Position numbers and translations under genes: made by a program. Under the pieces are notes generated by a model. The model searched no databases. It was not told where the DNA came from and saw only the letters and a list, made by a program, of their open reading frames with translations. A stretch of DNA of 38,500 nt from Gammaproteobacteria bacterium (lineage in GTDB: Bacteria > Gemmatimonadota > Gemmatimonadetes > Longimicrobiales > Gaopeijiaceae). Shown here piece after piece: positions 24,948-35,003 of this stretch. Each line of letters begins with the position of its first letter. Position 1 is the first letter of the stretch. Location: the NCBI GenBank assembly GCA_009840525.1, contig VXNP01000031.1:1-38500 (forward strand), in the 5' to 3' direction.

Positions 24948-27434
24948 ATGGAGGCCCACCGTGGAATTGGAGCAGACAGCTTCATGAGTCCGACGATTCG
25001 GAACGCGTTGCGGCGCCTGAAACGAAACCCCGGATTCAGCTTCTTTGCGGTCGCGACGCTCGCTCTGGGCATCGGGCTCAACACGGCCCTCTTTTCCGTC
25101 GTCCATCAGGTGCTCATCGCTCCCCTTCCGATTCCCGGCTCCGAGGGGATCCTGATGCTCACGCAGCGGAATCCTCGACTCGGGAGCGGGCTGAATTCCG
25201 TATCACCCGCTGGCTACCTGGCTCTGGAGCAGGGGCTGAGGACCATCGATCCGGTAGCTGCATTTCAGCCGATCGAACTCACGACAATCGATGATGAACA
25301 ACAACCCCGTCTCGTGAGGGCTGCTGGCGTAACTCCCAGCTTCTTCCGGCTCGTAACTCCGCGACCGATACGCGGAAGAACTCTCACCGTCGAAGACCTC
25401 GGGCCAGCACGCGAGTACTCGAGCCTGGATCACGGCAACGCGGTGTTCGTCAGCGAACGCCTCTGGCGGGAGGCGTTCGGCGCGCGCGAAAATCTCGTCG
25501 GCGGTTCGATCCATCTCGACGGGCGAAGGGTCACGGTAGTGGGGATCGCGCCGGAGGGATTCGATTTCCCGCTGCGAACCGATGTCTGGCTACCACTGCT
25601 GTTCGGAGACCGGGCGTCTGTCGATTGGGGCAGTTTCCGCCTCGGTGTCGTCGGGCGCGTGCAGCCGGGACGCTCCCTCGCAGACGCACAGGTGGACGCA
25701 AACGGCGTGGCCGAACTCTACCGGAACGCCGTGCCTCCCCCGTACGAGGGGATGACGTTTCCGCTCACGACGGTGAAGGAGCGCCTGGTCCAGGATCTAC
25801 GCCCGAACCTGGTCCTGCTGTTCGTCCTGGCCGGGCTTGTTCTCCTGGTCATCTGCACCAACCTGGCTTCCCTCTTTCTCATCACCGGGGTCGTTCGGGA
25901 GCGGGAGTTTGCGATCCGCGTCGCCAACGGAGCCTCCCCGCGCGATCTTCTCGCGCAGCTGACGGGAGAGATGGCGGTCATCCTGTCTCTCGCCAGCATC
26001 CTCGCGCTGGCTACGGGCGCGTTCGGTCTTTCCGTTCTCAACTCCATCATGCCTGACAGGGTCAGCTTCCTGTGGTCCTTTCGCCTGGACCTGTGGTCGC
26101 TCGGCTTCTGTCTCCTGATCGCGACCGGCGCGGGTGCGCTAACGGGGCTGTGGCCCGTCAGGCGCGCCACTCGGCTCGATCTCACGGCCCGACTGACCGG
26201 CCTCGGAGCAACCAGGCGCTCCGGGGGACAAGGCAGGGCGCACGCGGTCTTCGTGGCGGCCCAGGTGGCGCTGGCCATCGTGATCGGAACAGCAGCCTGG
26301 GTCCTGACGGCCACATACATGCAGTTCCGATCGGCCGACCGCGGGTTCGAGCCCGAGGGTGTTGCCGTGGCGGAGTTGACGCTGCGCCGCGATCGATATC
26401 CTCGCATCACCGAACAGAATGCCTTCCTCCAGTCGGTACTGGATCGAACTCGAGCGTCGCGGCGCGTGTCCTCCGTCGCGGCTGCCATTCGACTGCCGAT
26501 CGTCGACATGGCCGGCGGCATCTATGTGCGCCCACCCGGCGTGGAGCCCGACAGCGAGCTGGAGTCGATCGGGGTCACGTTCAACGCGGTCGCCGGAGCC
26601 TACTTCCAGACGCTCTCGATCGATTTCCTGGAAGGCCGGGGATTCGAAGATCTGGATTACACCGGGGCGCCCCCTGTGGCGGTGATCAGCCGAGAGCTGA
26701 GAACGATGCTGTTCCGCGATGAGGAAGTCATCGGGCGGGATCTGGTGCTGGGACCCTGGCCCGATCAGCCACGACGCATCGTCGGCGTCGCCGAAGGGGT
26801 GGCTCAGGGTGGCTATACGGGACCGCCGGCGCCAGCCGTGTACCTCCCGTACGGCCAGGCTGAGGGTCAGCCGCTGCCTCACGTCTATGTGATTGCTCGA
26901 GGCGGTTCCTCAGCGGACAGTATCGCTGCGGATCTCACGGACGCCATCATGGGCCTTGATCCCGGGGTCGCGCCTTCGGACCTGTCTTCGCTGGAATCCC
27001 GGATCAGTCGACTCGGGCGACCGTGGGCAGCGGCCACCTGGGTGACTACCCTGATCGGCCTTCTGGCGCTGGGGCTCGCCCTGTCGGGTGTCTACGCGGC
27101 AACCTCCGGATTCCTGGTCGCGCAGGCGAGCGAGGCGGGTGTGCGCTCGGCGTTGGGCGCCGGTCCACTCAGGTTGACCTGGTTCCTGTCGCGACGTGGA
27201 GCGATATGCCTGGTCGCCGGACTTCCCTTCGGGTTGGTGGGCGGGATGGCCGCGGTCCGGCTCGCTCAGACGGCTCTCCCCGGGGCGGACGGTCCGGGGA
27301 TGGAGGCGGCGGTAGTCGTGTGCGGTACCGTGTTTCTGACGGCCGGGATTGCCATCATAAGGCCTGTCCTGTCGACTGTCCGACGGGATGCGATGGGGTT
27401 GATCCAGCACGGGCTGTCGGGGCGTTCCGCATGA
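24948..27434 (+). CDS. Second ADOP-type ABC transporter permease (exporter 1)
   Basis: 828 residues, two bases after the ATPase stop. It carries the same plan as the first permease: 'IRNALRRLKRNPGFSFFAVATLALGIGLNTALFS', a periplasmic MacB domain, an FtsX helix block (LVLLFVLAGLVLLVICTNLASLFLI), a second periplasmic domain and a C-terminal FtsX block. The last block is degenerate: the usual ExGVRxALGA appears as 'ASEAGVRSALGAGPLR'. An ATG at 24984 (36 bases in) fits the family start better, while the one at 24948 favours coupling to the ATPase. The two permeases are clearly diverged, suggesting a heterodimer rather than a recent duplication. It ends 46 bases from the convergent threonine synthase. 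Confidence 0.9.
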   Translation: MEAHRGIGADSFMSPTIRNALRRLKRNPGFSFFAVATLALGIGLNTALFSVVHQVLIAPLPIPGSEGILMLTQRNPRLGSGLNSVSPAGYLALEQGLRTIDPVAAFQPIELTTIDDEQQPRLVRAAGVTPSFFRLVTPRPIRGRTLTVEDLGPAREYSSLDHGNAVFVSERLWREAFGARENLVGGSIHLDGRRVTVVGIAPEGFDFPLRTDVWLPLLFGDRASVDWGSFRLGVVGRVQPGRSLADAQVDANGVAELYRNAVPPPYEGMTFPLTTVKERLVQDLRPNLVLLFVLAGLVLLVICTNLASLFLITGVVREREFAIRVANGASPRDLLAQLTGEMAVILSLASILALATGAFGLSVLNSIMPDRVSFLWSFRLDLWSLGFCLLIATGAGALTGLWPVRRATRLDLTARLTGLGATRRSGGQGRAHAVFVAAQVALAIVIGTAAWVLTATYMQFRSADRGFEPEGVAVAELTLRRDRYPRITEQNAFLQSVLDRTRASRRVSSVAAAIRLPIVDMAGGIYVRPPGVEPDSELESIGVTFNAVAGAYFQTLSIDFLEGRGFEDLDYTGAPPVAVISRELRTMLFRDEEVIGRDLVLGPWPDQPRRIVGVAEGVAQGGYTGPPAPAVYLPYGQAEGQPLPHVYVIARGGSSADSIAADLTDAIMGLDPGVAPSDLSSLESRISRLGRPWAAATWVTTLIGLLALGLALSGVYAATSGFLVAQASEAGVRSALGAGPLRLTWFLSRRGAICLVAGLPFGLVGGMAAVRLAQTALPGADGPGMEAAVVVCGTVFLTAGIAIIRPVLSTVRRDAMGLIQHGLSGRSA

Positions 27435-27480
27435 CTACCGCTCGGTGGCCGTCATCGCCGGCAGCTCTCGTGACTCACTG

Positions 27481-28671
27481 TCACTCCACCGGCGTCATTC
27501 CCACATACTTGAGCCCGCTCCCCGTGTTGAAGAGCACCGTCTCGTCGTCTTCGGAGAGCAGTCCCATCTCCTTCAGCTCCGGCACGGCCGCCAGCACCGC
27601 TCCTCCCTCCGGGCAGGCGAAGATGCCGGTGCACTCCCCCATCGCGCGCACCGCCTCGGCCATCGCCGCGTCCTCGATCGCGACCGCGCCGCCCCCCGAC
27701 TCCCTGATCGCGCGCAGCATGAGGAAATCCCCCACCGCCGCGGGGACCCGCAGCCCCGCCGCATAGGTCTCGGCGTCGTCCCAGTACCGGGCGGCCTCGG
27801 TGCCGTCCTGCCAGGCGCGCACCACGGGCGCGCAGCCGGTCGGCTGAACCGAGAACATCTTCGGGCGCTCGCTGCCGATCCAGCCCATCCGCTCCATCTC
27901 GTCGAACGCCTTCCACATCCCGATGAGGCCGGTGCCCCCGCCGGTCGGGTAGATCACGGCGTCCGGCAGCCGGAACCCGAGCTGTTCGAAGACCTCGTAC
28001 CCCATCGTCTTCTTGCCCTCCACGCGGTAGGGCTCCTTGAGCGTGGAGAGATCCCACCAGCCCATGTAGTCCGCCCCCTCGCGCACGACCTTGCCGCAGT
28101 CGGTGATGAGGCCGTCCATCAGCACCAGGTCGGCGCCCAATCCCTGGATTTCCTCCACGATGGTCGCCGGGGTGTCGTTGGGCGCGACGATGTGCACCGC
28201 CAGCCCGCCCGCGGCCCCGTACGCAGCGGCGGCACTGCCCGCGTTACCCGCCGTGGGAATCGCCAACTCCTGCGCCCCCAACTCCTTCGCGCGCGATACG
28301 GCCAGGCACAGCCCGCGGTCCTTGAAGCTGCCCGTGGGGTTCATGCCTTCGTTCTTCACCCAGAGGCGGCGCATGCCGTAGCGCTTCGCGAGCCGCGGTG
28401 CGTCCGTGAGCGGCGTCCAGCCCTCGCCAAGGGACAGTTGGCATTCGGGAACCCGCACCGGCAGCACCTCCTCGTAGCGCCAGAGATCCGGTCGCCGATC
28501 CGCCAGGTCACCTGGACGGAAGTGGCGCCGGATGGTGTCCAGGTCGTAGCGGGCGAACAAGGGTCTTCCGGCGGGCGAGAGCCCCATCAACTGTTCGCTG
28601 TCGAAGGTCTCGCCGGTCCAGGTGCACTCCAGATGGGTGGCGCCGCGCGCCTTCCACGGGATCGCGTTCAT
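27481..28671 (-). CDS. thrC: Threonine synthase
   Basis: 396 residues of the fold-type II PLP family. The PLP lysine lies in NPTGSFKDRG (~115); 'PTAGNAGSAAAAYGAAGG' binds the cofactor phosphate and 'YPTGGGTGLIGMWKAF' is the conserved Gly-rich loop. The N-terminus 'LECTWTGETFD' resembles the Cys-containing start of the plant/archaeal-type enzyme. The reaction converts O-phospho-L-homoserine to L-threonine in the cytoplasm. ATG 28671 has GGAAGG eight bases upstream. Related PLP enzymes such as threonine dehydratase are less likely because the length and the N-terminal strand fit ThrC. No other thr gene is in the window, and it is divergent from ECF module 2. Confidence 0.9.
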   Translation of the reverse strand: MNAIPWKARGATHLECTWTGETFDSEQLMGLSPAGRPLFARYDLDTIRRHFRPGDLADRRPDLWRYEEVLPVRVPECQLSLGEGWTPLTDAPRLAKRYGMRRLWVKNEGMNPTGSFKDRGLCLAVSRAKELGAQELAIPTAGNAGSAAAAYGAAGGLAVHIVAPNDTPATIVEEIQGLGADLVLMDGLITDCGKVVREGADYMGWWDLSTLKEPYRVEGKKTMGYEVFEQLGFRLPDAVIYPTGGGTGLIGMWKAFDEMERMGWIGSERPKMFSVQPTGCAPVVRAWQDGTEAARYWDDAETYAAGLRVPAAVGDFLMLRAIRESGGGAVAIEDAAMAEAVRAMGECTGIFACPEGGAVLAAVPELKEMGLLSEDDETVLFNTGSGLKYVGMTPVE

Positions 28672-28960
28672 TGAATCGCCTTCCAGGGCTTCGGGTGAGG
28701 CTCCAATCCCGTTTCGCGTGGCACGAACGGGGCCGTGCAAAACCATCGGCACACGCCGCGCCCCCCGGATGTTCCGAAACTTCGGCGGGTGCTTTAGGCT
28801 TCTTGAGGATGCGGCGCAAGGGTACAGGCAACCAACTGCCGCCGCAACTCATCCAACAGACGTAGTTCGGGACGCCGGAACCGGTCTGGATACAACCCGA
28901 ATGAGTCGAGCACAGAGGAAATTCGCGCTTCGCGACGAGCGGGTACCGACGGATGAAGGG
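28672..28960. promoter_or_regulatory. Divergent region between thrC and ECF sigma factor 2
   Basis: Both flanking genes read outward. A small dyad CCGAA-AC-TTCGG lies at 28774-28785. GGAACC at 28877-28882 matches the -35 element of many ECF promoters, but no convincing -10 partner is seen at the right distance. No riboswitch or attenuator structure for thrC was recognised. Confidence 0.35.
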
Positions 28961-29521
28961 ATGAACGAATCCCGGCTGATCCGCAGGGCGAGCGAAGGTG
29001 ACGCTCGGGCGGTGCGGTCGCTGTACGACCGCTACAGCCCCCGCGTGTATGCCGTGGTGCGCAGAATCGCGGGGGACGACCATACCGCTCAGGATTACGC
29101 CCAGGAGACCTGGGTGCGCGTCATCCGGGCACTGCCGACGTTCCGCGGCGAATCGAAGTTCTCGACCTGGCTGCACCGCATCGCGGTCAACGCGGCCCTG
29201 CAGTCGAGGCGCCGGGAGAGCACCCGGCAGGATCGGGAGGTCCCGATCCCGGATACCGTTCCGGTGCGGTACTCGCCGGGGGATCCTCTCCTGGCGCAGC
29301 GGCTGGAACGAGCAATGGACCGGCTCCCGGAGGGGATGCGGCGCGTACTGATCCTCCACGACGTGGAGGGCTACACGCATCAGGACATCGGTGAGATGTT
29401 GGGCGTGACTGCGGGAACATCCAAGTCGCAGCTCTTCAAGGCGCGGGCGAAAATGAGACAATGGCTGGGTTCGGTTCACGAACCCCGACACGAACAGGAG
29501 CGGGAAGCATGGAGCATCTGA
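28961..29521 (+). CDS. ECF-type RNA polymerase sigma factor (module 2)
   Basis: 186 residues from ATG 28961. Region 2 holds LYDRYSPRVYAVVRRIAGDDHTAQDYAQETWVRVI and FSTWLHRIAVNAAL. Region 4 holds LPEGMRRVLILHDVEGYTHQDIGEMLGVTAGTSKSQLFKARAKMR. The start is uncertain: ATG 28901 would add 20 residues, and neither site has a good Shine-Dalgarno. I prefer 28961 because it gives the usual ECF beginning ('LIRRASEGDARAVRSLYDRY'). The gene overlaps the anti-sigma gene by 13 bases. It would direct RNA polymerase to genes of an envelope response released by loss of the anti-sigma factor. Confidence 0.92.
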   Translation: MNESRLIRRASEGDARAVRSLYDRYSPRVYAVVRRIAGDDHTAQDYAQETWVRVIRALPTFRGESKFSTWLHRIAVNAALQSRRRESTRQDREVPIPDTVPVRYSPGDPLLAQRLERAMDRLPEGMRRVLILHDVEGYTHQDIGEMLGVTAGTSKSQLFKARAKMRQWLGSVHEPRHEQEREAWSI

Positions 29522-30213
29522 GTCTGGAAGCTCTGGCTCGCCTGGTTGACGAGACACCCTTCAGGAGCGAAAGGCGGCACCTGGCCCGCTGCCCGGATTG
29601 CTCCCGGGAGCTGGAGCTGCTGCGCGAGCAGAAGGAAGCGCTGGGGTCGCTGCCGGATCTGCGGCCGGACCCCGGAGACTGGCCGGCGCTGGAGGCACGG
29701 CTGGAACGCGAGGGACTCTTGCGCGGAAGCAATCCGGCTGATGCGGTCATCCGCCTGATCGACCGCAGACGCGGCTGGATGCAGGCCGCCGCCGCGCTGG
29801 TGCTCTTCGTCGCGGGAGGCCTTGCCGGGGCGGTGCTGGCGCCGGCTGGGTGGGGTCTGCAGGCAGGTGGCGGACAGGTTGCATCGGGAGAGATGACGGA
29901 GGGCGGGGTGTCGCCGGCCGAATTCTCCATCGAGGAGGCCGCAACTCCCGAGGAAGCGGCCCAGGTCCTGCATCTCGCGGAACAGAACTACCGGGACGCG
30001 ATGCTGCGGTATCGGGCGCTGACCCGCGGTCCCGAGGCCGAGACACCCATGGATCCCCGTCGTCTTGCGGTCATCGACGCGATGGTAGCCATGGGACAGG
30101 CGGCCGTTCAGGAAGCTCCTGACGATCCGTTCCTGAACGGGTTCCTGGTCAGCGCGGTAGCCGAGCGCGAAGCGGCATTGAACGCGCTCTTCGCCTCGGC
30201 CGATCGGTACTAG
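29509..30213 (+). CDS. Zinc-binding-type anti-sigma factor, membrane-anchored (module 2)
   Basis: 234 residues. The N-terminus has the anti-sigma zinc motif HLARCPDC (HxxxCxxC, ~22-29), followed by a transmembrane helix (~87-108, AAALVLFVAGGLAGAVLAP). The outer domain of about 120 residues is mostly helical (EEAAQVLHLAEQNYRDAMLRYRAL) and unassigned. The zinc motif binds ECF sigma factors in the cytoplasm; the periplasmic part would sense the signal. ATG 29509 lies inside the sigma gene's last codons, with AGGAG nine bases upstream. The next gene starts two bases after its stop, giving a tight three-gene operon. Confidence 0.88.
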   Translation: MEHLSLEALARLVDETPFRSERRHLARCPDCSRELELLREQKEALGSLPDLRPDPGDWPALEARLEREGLLRGSNPADAVIRLIDRRRGWMQAAAALVLFVAGGLAGAVLAPAGWGLQAGGGQVASGEMTEGGVSPAEFSIEEAATPEEAAQVLHLAEQNYRDAMLRYRALTRGPEAETPMDPRRLAVIDAMVAMGQAAVQEAPDDPFLNGFLVSAVAEREAALNALFASADRY

Positions 30214-30214
30214 C

Positions 30215-31309
30215 ATGCTCCGCTTCGCCGCTTCCGGAGCTCTGCTCCTGATACTCTCCCTTCTGGCCGCGGGCGCGGAGGCTCAGATCCGGGTCCAGGC
30301 GGCTGAGGGTGGCTGGATCGGCATCCAGGTCGAAGGCCGCGCTCTGCCCGACGGCTCCACCCGAGTGATGATCGTGCGAGTGGACAGGGGAAGTCCCGCC
30401 CAGCAGGCGGGGGTGCGTCCGTTCGACCTCCTCGTCCGCCTGGACGGGGCGGATGTCTCGCCGGAAGCCCTGGTGGAGCTGGGCGAGCGCCTTCGTCCCG
30501 GGCTTCCCATCGAGCTCACCGTGCTGCGCGCCAACCGGGAACGCACCCTGCGCGTGACAGCCGGAACCCGGCCCGATCCCATGGACGCGGCCACGATGGA
30601 GGAGTTCACCGCCCGCGTCGACTCGGCGCGCCTGCAGATCCTGCGCATGGTTGACTCGCTCATGGCCGATACGACCTGGGTGAGATTCCGGACCGACATG
30701 GAGGCCGCGCGCAGGGCCATGGTCGAGCAGGCCGAGGCCAGCGGCGAACTGGAAGCGGCCGCGGAGGCGGTGGACCGCGTGCGTGAAATGATGGTGCGGG
30801 CCCGTGAGGCGATGCGCTCTCAGCGTTTCGGGCCCCGGCCGCCGGGCGGACGGCCCCCGGCACGTGTGCGGATTACCGTCGATGAGGCCGGGCCTGACCA
30901 GCGCGGAGGCCGCGCGGGACCACCCGCGCGTGGGCGCATCACCGTCGACGGAGGCGGAATCGGCGAGCGCAGGGGCCCGGGCGGACGGCCCGGGGTTCGC
31001 TTCCGGTCTCCCTACCTGCTCGGTGACCGTTTCGTGGCGGGAGCCGAACTCGAGGTGGTGGAACTGGACGTCGCGGCCAATCCCGGCGCCGAGGGACGGA
31101 GGTTTCAGGTCGTGCAGGTCGTGGAGGGCAGTCCCGCCTACCGCGCCGGTCTGGCTCCCGAGGACGTGATCGTGAGCATCGGTGGAGAGCCCGCAAGCAG
31201 CCTGACGGAATTCCGCATCCGGCTGGGGCGACTGATCCGCCGGGGCCGCCCGGAGATGCAGGTGGTGCGCGGCGACACGACCCTGGTGGTCATTCTGCCG
31301 CGACAGTAG
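30215..31309 (+). CDS. Exported protein with two PDZ domains and no protease domain
   Basis: 364 residues. A signal peptide (core ~7-20) ends at AEAQ. PDZ-like domain 1 (~30-110) contains GGWIGIQVEG and DRGSPAQQAGVRPFDLLVRLDG. A helical stretch (~125-200) with many Glu, Arg and Met follows, then a Gly/Arg/Pro-rich linker with the repeat 'RITVDEAG'/'RITVDGGG'. PDZ domain 2 (~265-360) contains VVEGSPAYRAGLAPEDVIVSIGGEPASS. HtrA/DegP-type proteases have this PDZ pair, but here no trypsin-like domain is present. As the third gene of the ECF operon it may bind unfolded C-termini and feed the sigma response. This role is inferred. Confidence 0.8.
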   Translation: MLRFAASGALLLILSLLAAGAEAQIRVQAAEGGWIGIQVEGRALPDGSTRVMIVRVDRGSPAQQAGVRPFDLLVRLDGADVSPEALVELGERLRPGLPIELTVLRANRERTLRVTAGTRPDPMDAATMEEFTARVDSARLQILRMVDSLMADTTWVRFRTDMEAARRAMVEQAEASGELEAAAEAVDRVREMMVRAREAMRSQRFGPRPPGGRPPARVRITVDEAGPDQRGGRAGPPARGRITVDGGGIGERRGPGGRPGVRFRSPYLLGDRFVAGAELEVVELDVAANPGAEGRRFQVVQVVEGSPAYRAGLAPEDVIVSIGGEPASSLTEFRIRLGRLIRRGRPEMQVVRGDTTLVVILPRQ

Positions 31310-31328
31310 GGAGCCTGGCGCCTCCGCC

Positions 31329-32549
<1,221 letters not shown>

Positions 32550-32568
32550 TTCGGATCTCCAGGCTGCG

Positions 32569-34248
32569 TCAGCGCCTTCCGCCGCGCGGGGTACCCCCTC
32601 CGAACGGGCTTCCGCCCATCCGCTCGCGCATTCGGTCGATGAACTCCTGCTGCTGCGCCTGCAGCTGGGCCGCGCCGATCAGCGCCACCTCCTCCCCCTC
32701 TTCGAGCCCGACCAGCACCTCGGTGTTGTCCCAGTCGTTCACGCCGATCAGGATGGGGCGCGGCTCGATGGCGCCATCCGCGGAGACCACGAACGTGATC
32801 GCCGGACGGGGCGCGCCTTCCTGCTCGCGACGGCCGGCAAACCCGCCGACACCGGCGCCCATGGCATCCATCATTCCCTGGGCCGCGGCAGGTCCCATTC
32901 CCATCGCTCCGGCACCGTTGCCGGCCCCGGCGCCCAAGCGTCCACCAGCGCCCATTCCAGCGCCGGCGCCGGCGCCCGTTCCGGGACGGCCAGTGCGCGC
33001 GCCAGCGCCCCCGTTCACGCCCGCACCAGGGCCGGCTCCGTTCTCCGCCCGGGCCTGCATCATCTGCTCACGCATCTGCTCGCGCGAGATCTCCCCGTTC
33101 GCGAGTTGATCGCGAAGCTCCTGCAGGCGGGCGTTTCCGTCCATCCCGCCCATCGGCCCCTGCCCCGCCATCATTCGCCCGGGGGCTCCATCCGGTGCCG
33201 CCATGAACCCGCCAGGCGCGCCGGAGCCGCCTGGCAATGAGGCACGCAGGTCGGCGAATACGGACCTGTCCATCTCGATCGCGTCCGGATCCATCCCCAG
33301 CACCATTGCCGCAGGCGCCATCTCCTGGAACTGGACGAGCGCGTTGTTGGGAATGAGCAGGGCGTTGGGTCGCTCGGCGACCAGAATCTCCACCTCCGCG
33401 TTCATGCCGGGCTTGAGCAGGCCGCCACGGTTATCGATCATCACGATCACCGCGAACATGGTCACGTTCTGCTGGACCTCGGCCTGCGGTTCGATCTTGT
33501 CGACGATTCCGGCGAAGCTACGCCCCGGGAATGCCTCCACCGTCACCGTGGCGGTCAGGTCGGCCGAAATCTGCCCGACATCCGTCTCGTCCACCAGCGT
33601 GCGCACCTGCATCTCGGCCAGGTTCGCCATCATGAACAGCGTCGTGCCGCCGGACACGTTCTGCGACGCGGACTGGATGACCTGTCCCTCCTCGACGTTC
33701 TTCTGGATGATGGTGCCGGCCATGGGCGCGCGAATGGTCACGTCGCTCAGGCGCAGCTCGGCCAGTTCCATGCTCGTGGTGGCCTTGACCAGGTTTGCCT
33801 GCGCGTTCGCGAAGTCCAGATTGGCCGACTCGTGCTCGGCCTCGGTGATCACTCCGGCTTCGAGGAGCAGGCGTGAGCGCTCCAGCTGGGCGGTTGAAAT
33901 CTCCACCCGCGCCCGTGCCACGTTCAGGTCGGCTTCCGTCTGGTTGAAGTCGTTGCGCACGTCGCGCGGATCGATCTCCGCGAGCAGCGCACCCGGCTCG
34001 AGCTCGTCCCCGGTGTCCACGTGGAGGCGCAGAATCTCGCCCGAGGCCTTCGACTTGACCTCCACGGTGCGCACGGGCTCCATCAGGCCGGTTGCCTCGG
34101 CCACCAGACGCAGATCGTCGCGCAGGGCCGGCATCGTCGTGAGGCCGGGCGCCTCTTCCACCGGGTCGGCGCCGTTGCAGGCCGCCAACGCCAGCAGTGC
34201 GAAAAGCCTCACGCCTCCGTTCGTCAGTGCCTTCGTGCTCACGTTCAT
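32569..34248 (-). CDS. MacA/HlyD-type adaptor, lipoprotein with long Gly/Ala/Met-rich insert (exporter 2)
   Basis: 559 residues, well above the usual ~400. The signal peptide has a lipobox LALAAC, so the mature N-terminus is probably lipidated at that Cys. Lipoyl halves (SGEILRLHVDTGDELEPGALLAEI; TIRAPMAGTIIQKNVEEGQVI), a helical hairpin and beta-barrel domain follow. From about residue 337 to 480 there is an insert rich in Gly, Ala and Met, containing a charged helix 'LQELRDQLANGEISREQMR' that resembles a SHOCT-type helix pair. The last domain (NDWDNTEVLVGLEEGEEVALIGA) is the membrane-proximal part. It couples the ATPase/permease to TolC. It starts 44 bases after the ATPase stop. Confidence 0.9.
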   Translation of the reverse strand: MNVSTKALTNGGVRLFALLALAACNGADPVEEAPGLTTMPALRDDLRLVAEATGLMEPVRTVEVKSKASGEILRLHVDTGDELEPGALLAEIDPRDVRNDFNQTEADLNVARARVEISTAQLERSRLLLEAGVITEAEHESANLDFANAQANLVKATTSMELAELRLSDVTIRAPMAGTIIQKNVEEGQVIQSASQNVSGGTTLFMMANLAEMQVRTLVDETDVGQISADLTATVTVEAFPGRSFAGIVDKIEPQAEVQQNVTMFAVIVMIDNRGGLLKPGMNAEVEILVAERPNALLIPNNALVQFQEMAPAAMVLGMDPDAIEMDRSVFADLRASLPGGSGAPGGFMAAPDGAPGRMMAGQGPMGGMDGNARLQELRDQLANGEISREQMREQMMQARAENGAGPGAGVNGGAGARTGRPGTGAGAGAGMGAGGRLGAGAGNGAGAMGMGPAAAQGMMDAMGAGVGGFAGRREQEGAPRPAITFVVSADGAIEPRPILIGVNDWDNTEVLVGLEEGEEVALIGAAQLQAQQQEFIDRMRERMGGSPFGGGTPRGGRR

Positions 34249-34292
34249 TTCCTTTCCAGAGAATCCTGCATCGCAGGCTGAGGTGTCATTGC

Positions 34293-35003
34293 TCAAACGG
34301 TCGCCGCCACCATCGGCTCGTTCAGGAAGTCGCGCGCGACCAGGCCGTCGAGCAGATGAATCTGGCGCTGCGCGTACTGCGCGATGTCGTGCTCGTGCGT
34401 GACCACGAGGATGGTCTGCCCCTGCCGGTGGAGCTCCACGAAGACCGACATGATCTCCTCGCTGGTGGTGGAGTCCAGGTTGCCTGTGGGCTCGTCGGCC
34501 AGCAGGATGGCGGGCCCGTTGACGAGCGCGCGCGCGACCGCGACGCGCTGCCGCTGGCCGCCGGAGAGCTCCGGCGGGCGGTGGTCCATGCGCAGCCCCA
34601 GGCCCACCGTCTCCAGGGCCTCGCGGGCCCGTTGGCGCCGCTCGCGGGCGTTCACGCCGGCGTAGATGAGCGGCAGTTCCACGTTGTGCAGCGCCGTGGC
34701 GCGCGGCAGCAGGTTGAAGGTCTGGAACACGAACCCGATCTCGCGGTTGCGGACGTGGGCGAGCTGATCGTCGCTCAGGTCGCTCACCAACTGCTCGTTC
34801 AGCCAGTACTGCCCGCGGGTGGGCGTGTCCAGGCAGCCGATCAGGTTCATGAAGGTGGATTTGCCGCTGCCCGAGGGTCCCATGATGGCGACGAACTCGC
34901 CCCGGTTGATCTCGAGGTCGACGCGGCGAAGGGCGCGGATGGTCTCCGCTCCCAGGACGTAGTGCTTGGTCAGTCCGGACGTTTGGATAACAGGTCGGCT
35001 CAC
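34293..35003 (-). CDS. ABC transporter ATP-binding protein (MacB/LolD-like, exporter 2)
   Basis: 236 residues. Walker [10 protein letters not shown] (~41), Q-loop [22 protein letters not shown], signature [10 protein letters not shown] (~144), Walker [14 protein letters not shown] and H-loop VTHEHD are complete. The GTG start overlaps the TolC stop (GTGA), showing translational coupling. With the separate MacB permease it forms the energised core of a type VII (mechanotransmission) ABC exporter. The two N-terminal residues before '[12 protein letters not shown]' are the only uncertainty in the start. Confidence 0.95.
   Translation of the reverse strand: MSRPVIQTSGLTKHYVLGAETIRALRRVDLEINRGEFVAIMGPSGSGKSTFMNLIGCLDTPTRGQYWLNEQLVSDLSDDQLAHVRNREIGFVFQTFNLLPRATALHNVELPLIYAGVNARERRQRAREALETVGLGLRMDHRPPELSGGQRQRVAVARALVNGPAILLADEPTGNLDSTTSEEIMSVFVELHRQGQTILVVTHEHDIAQYAQRQIHLLDGLVARDFLNEPMVAATV

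Noticed and set aside
28672-28900. T-box or threonine attenuator upstream of thrC
   Set aside because: No T-box GGTGG core, leader peptide with Thr/Ile codons or terminator hairpin was seen on the minus strand.
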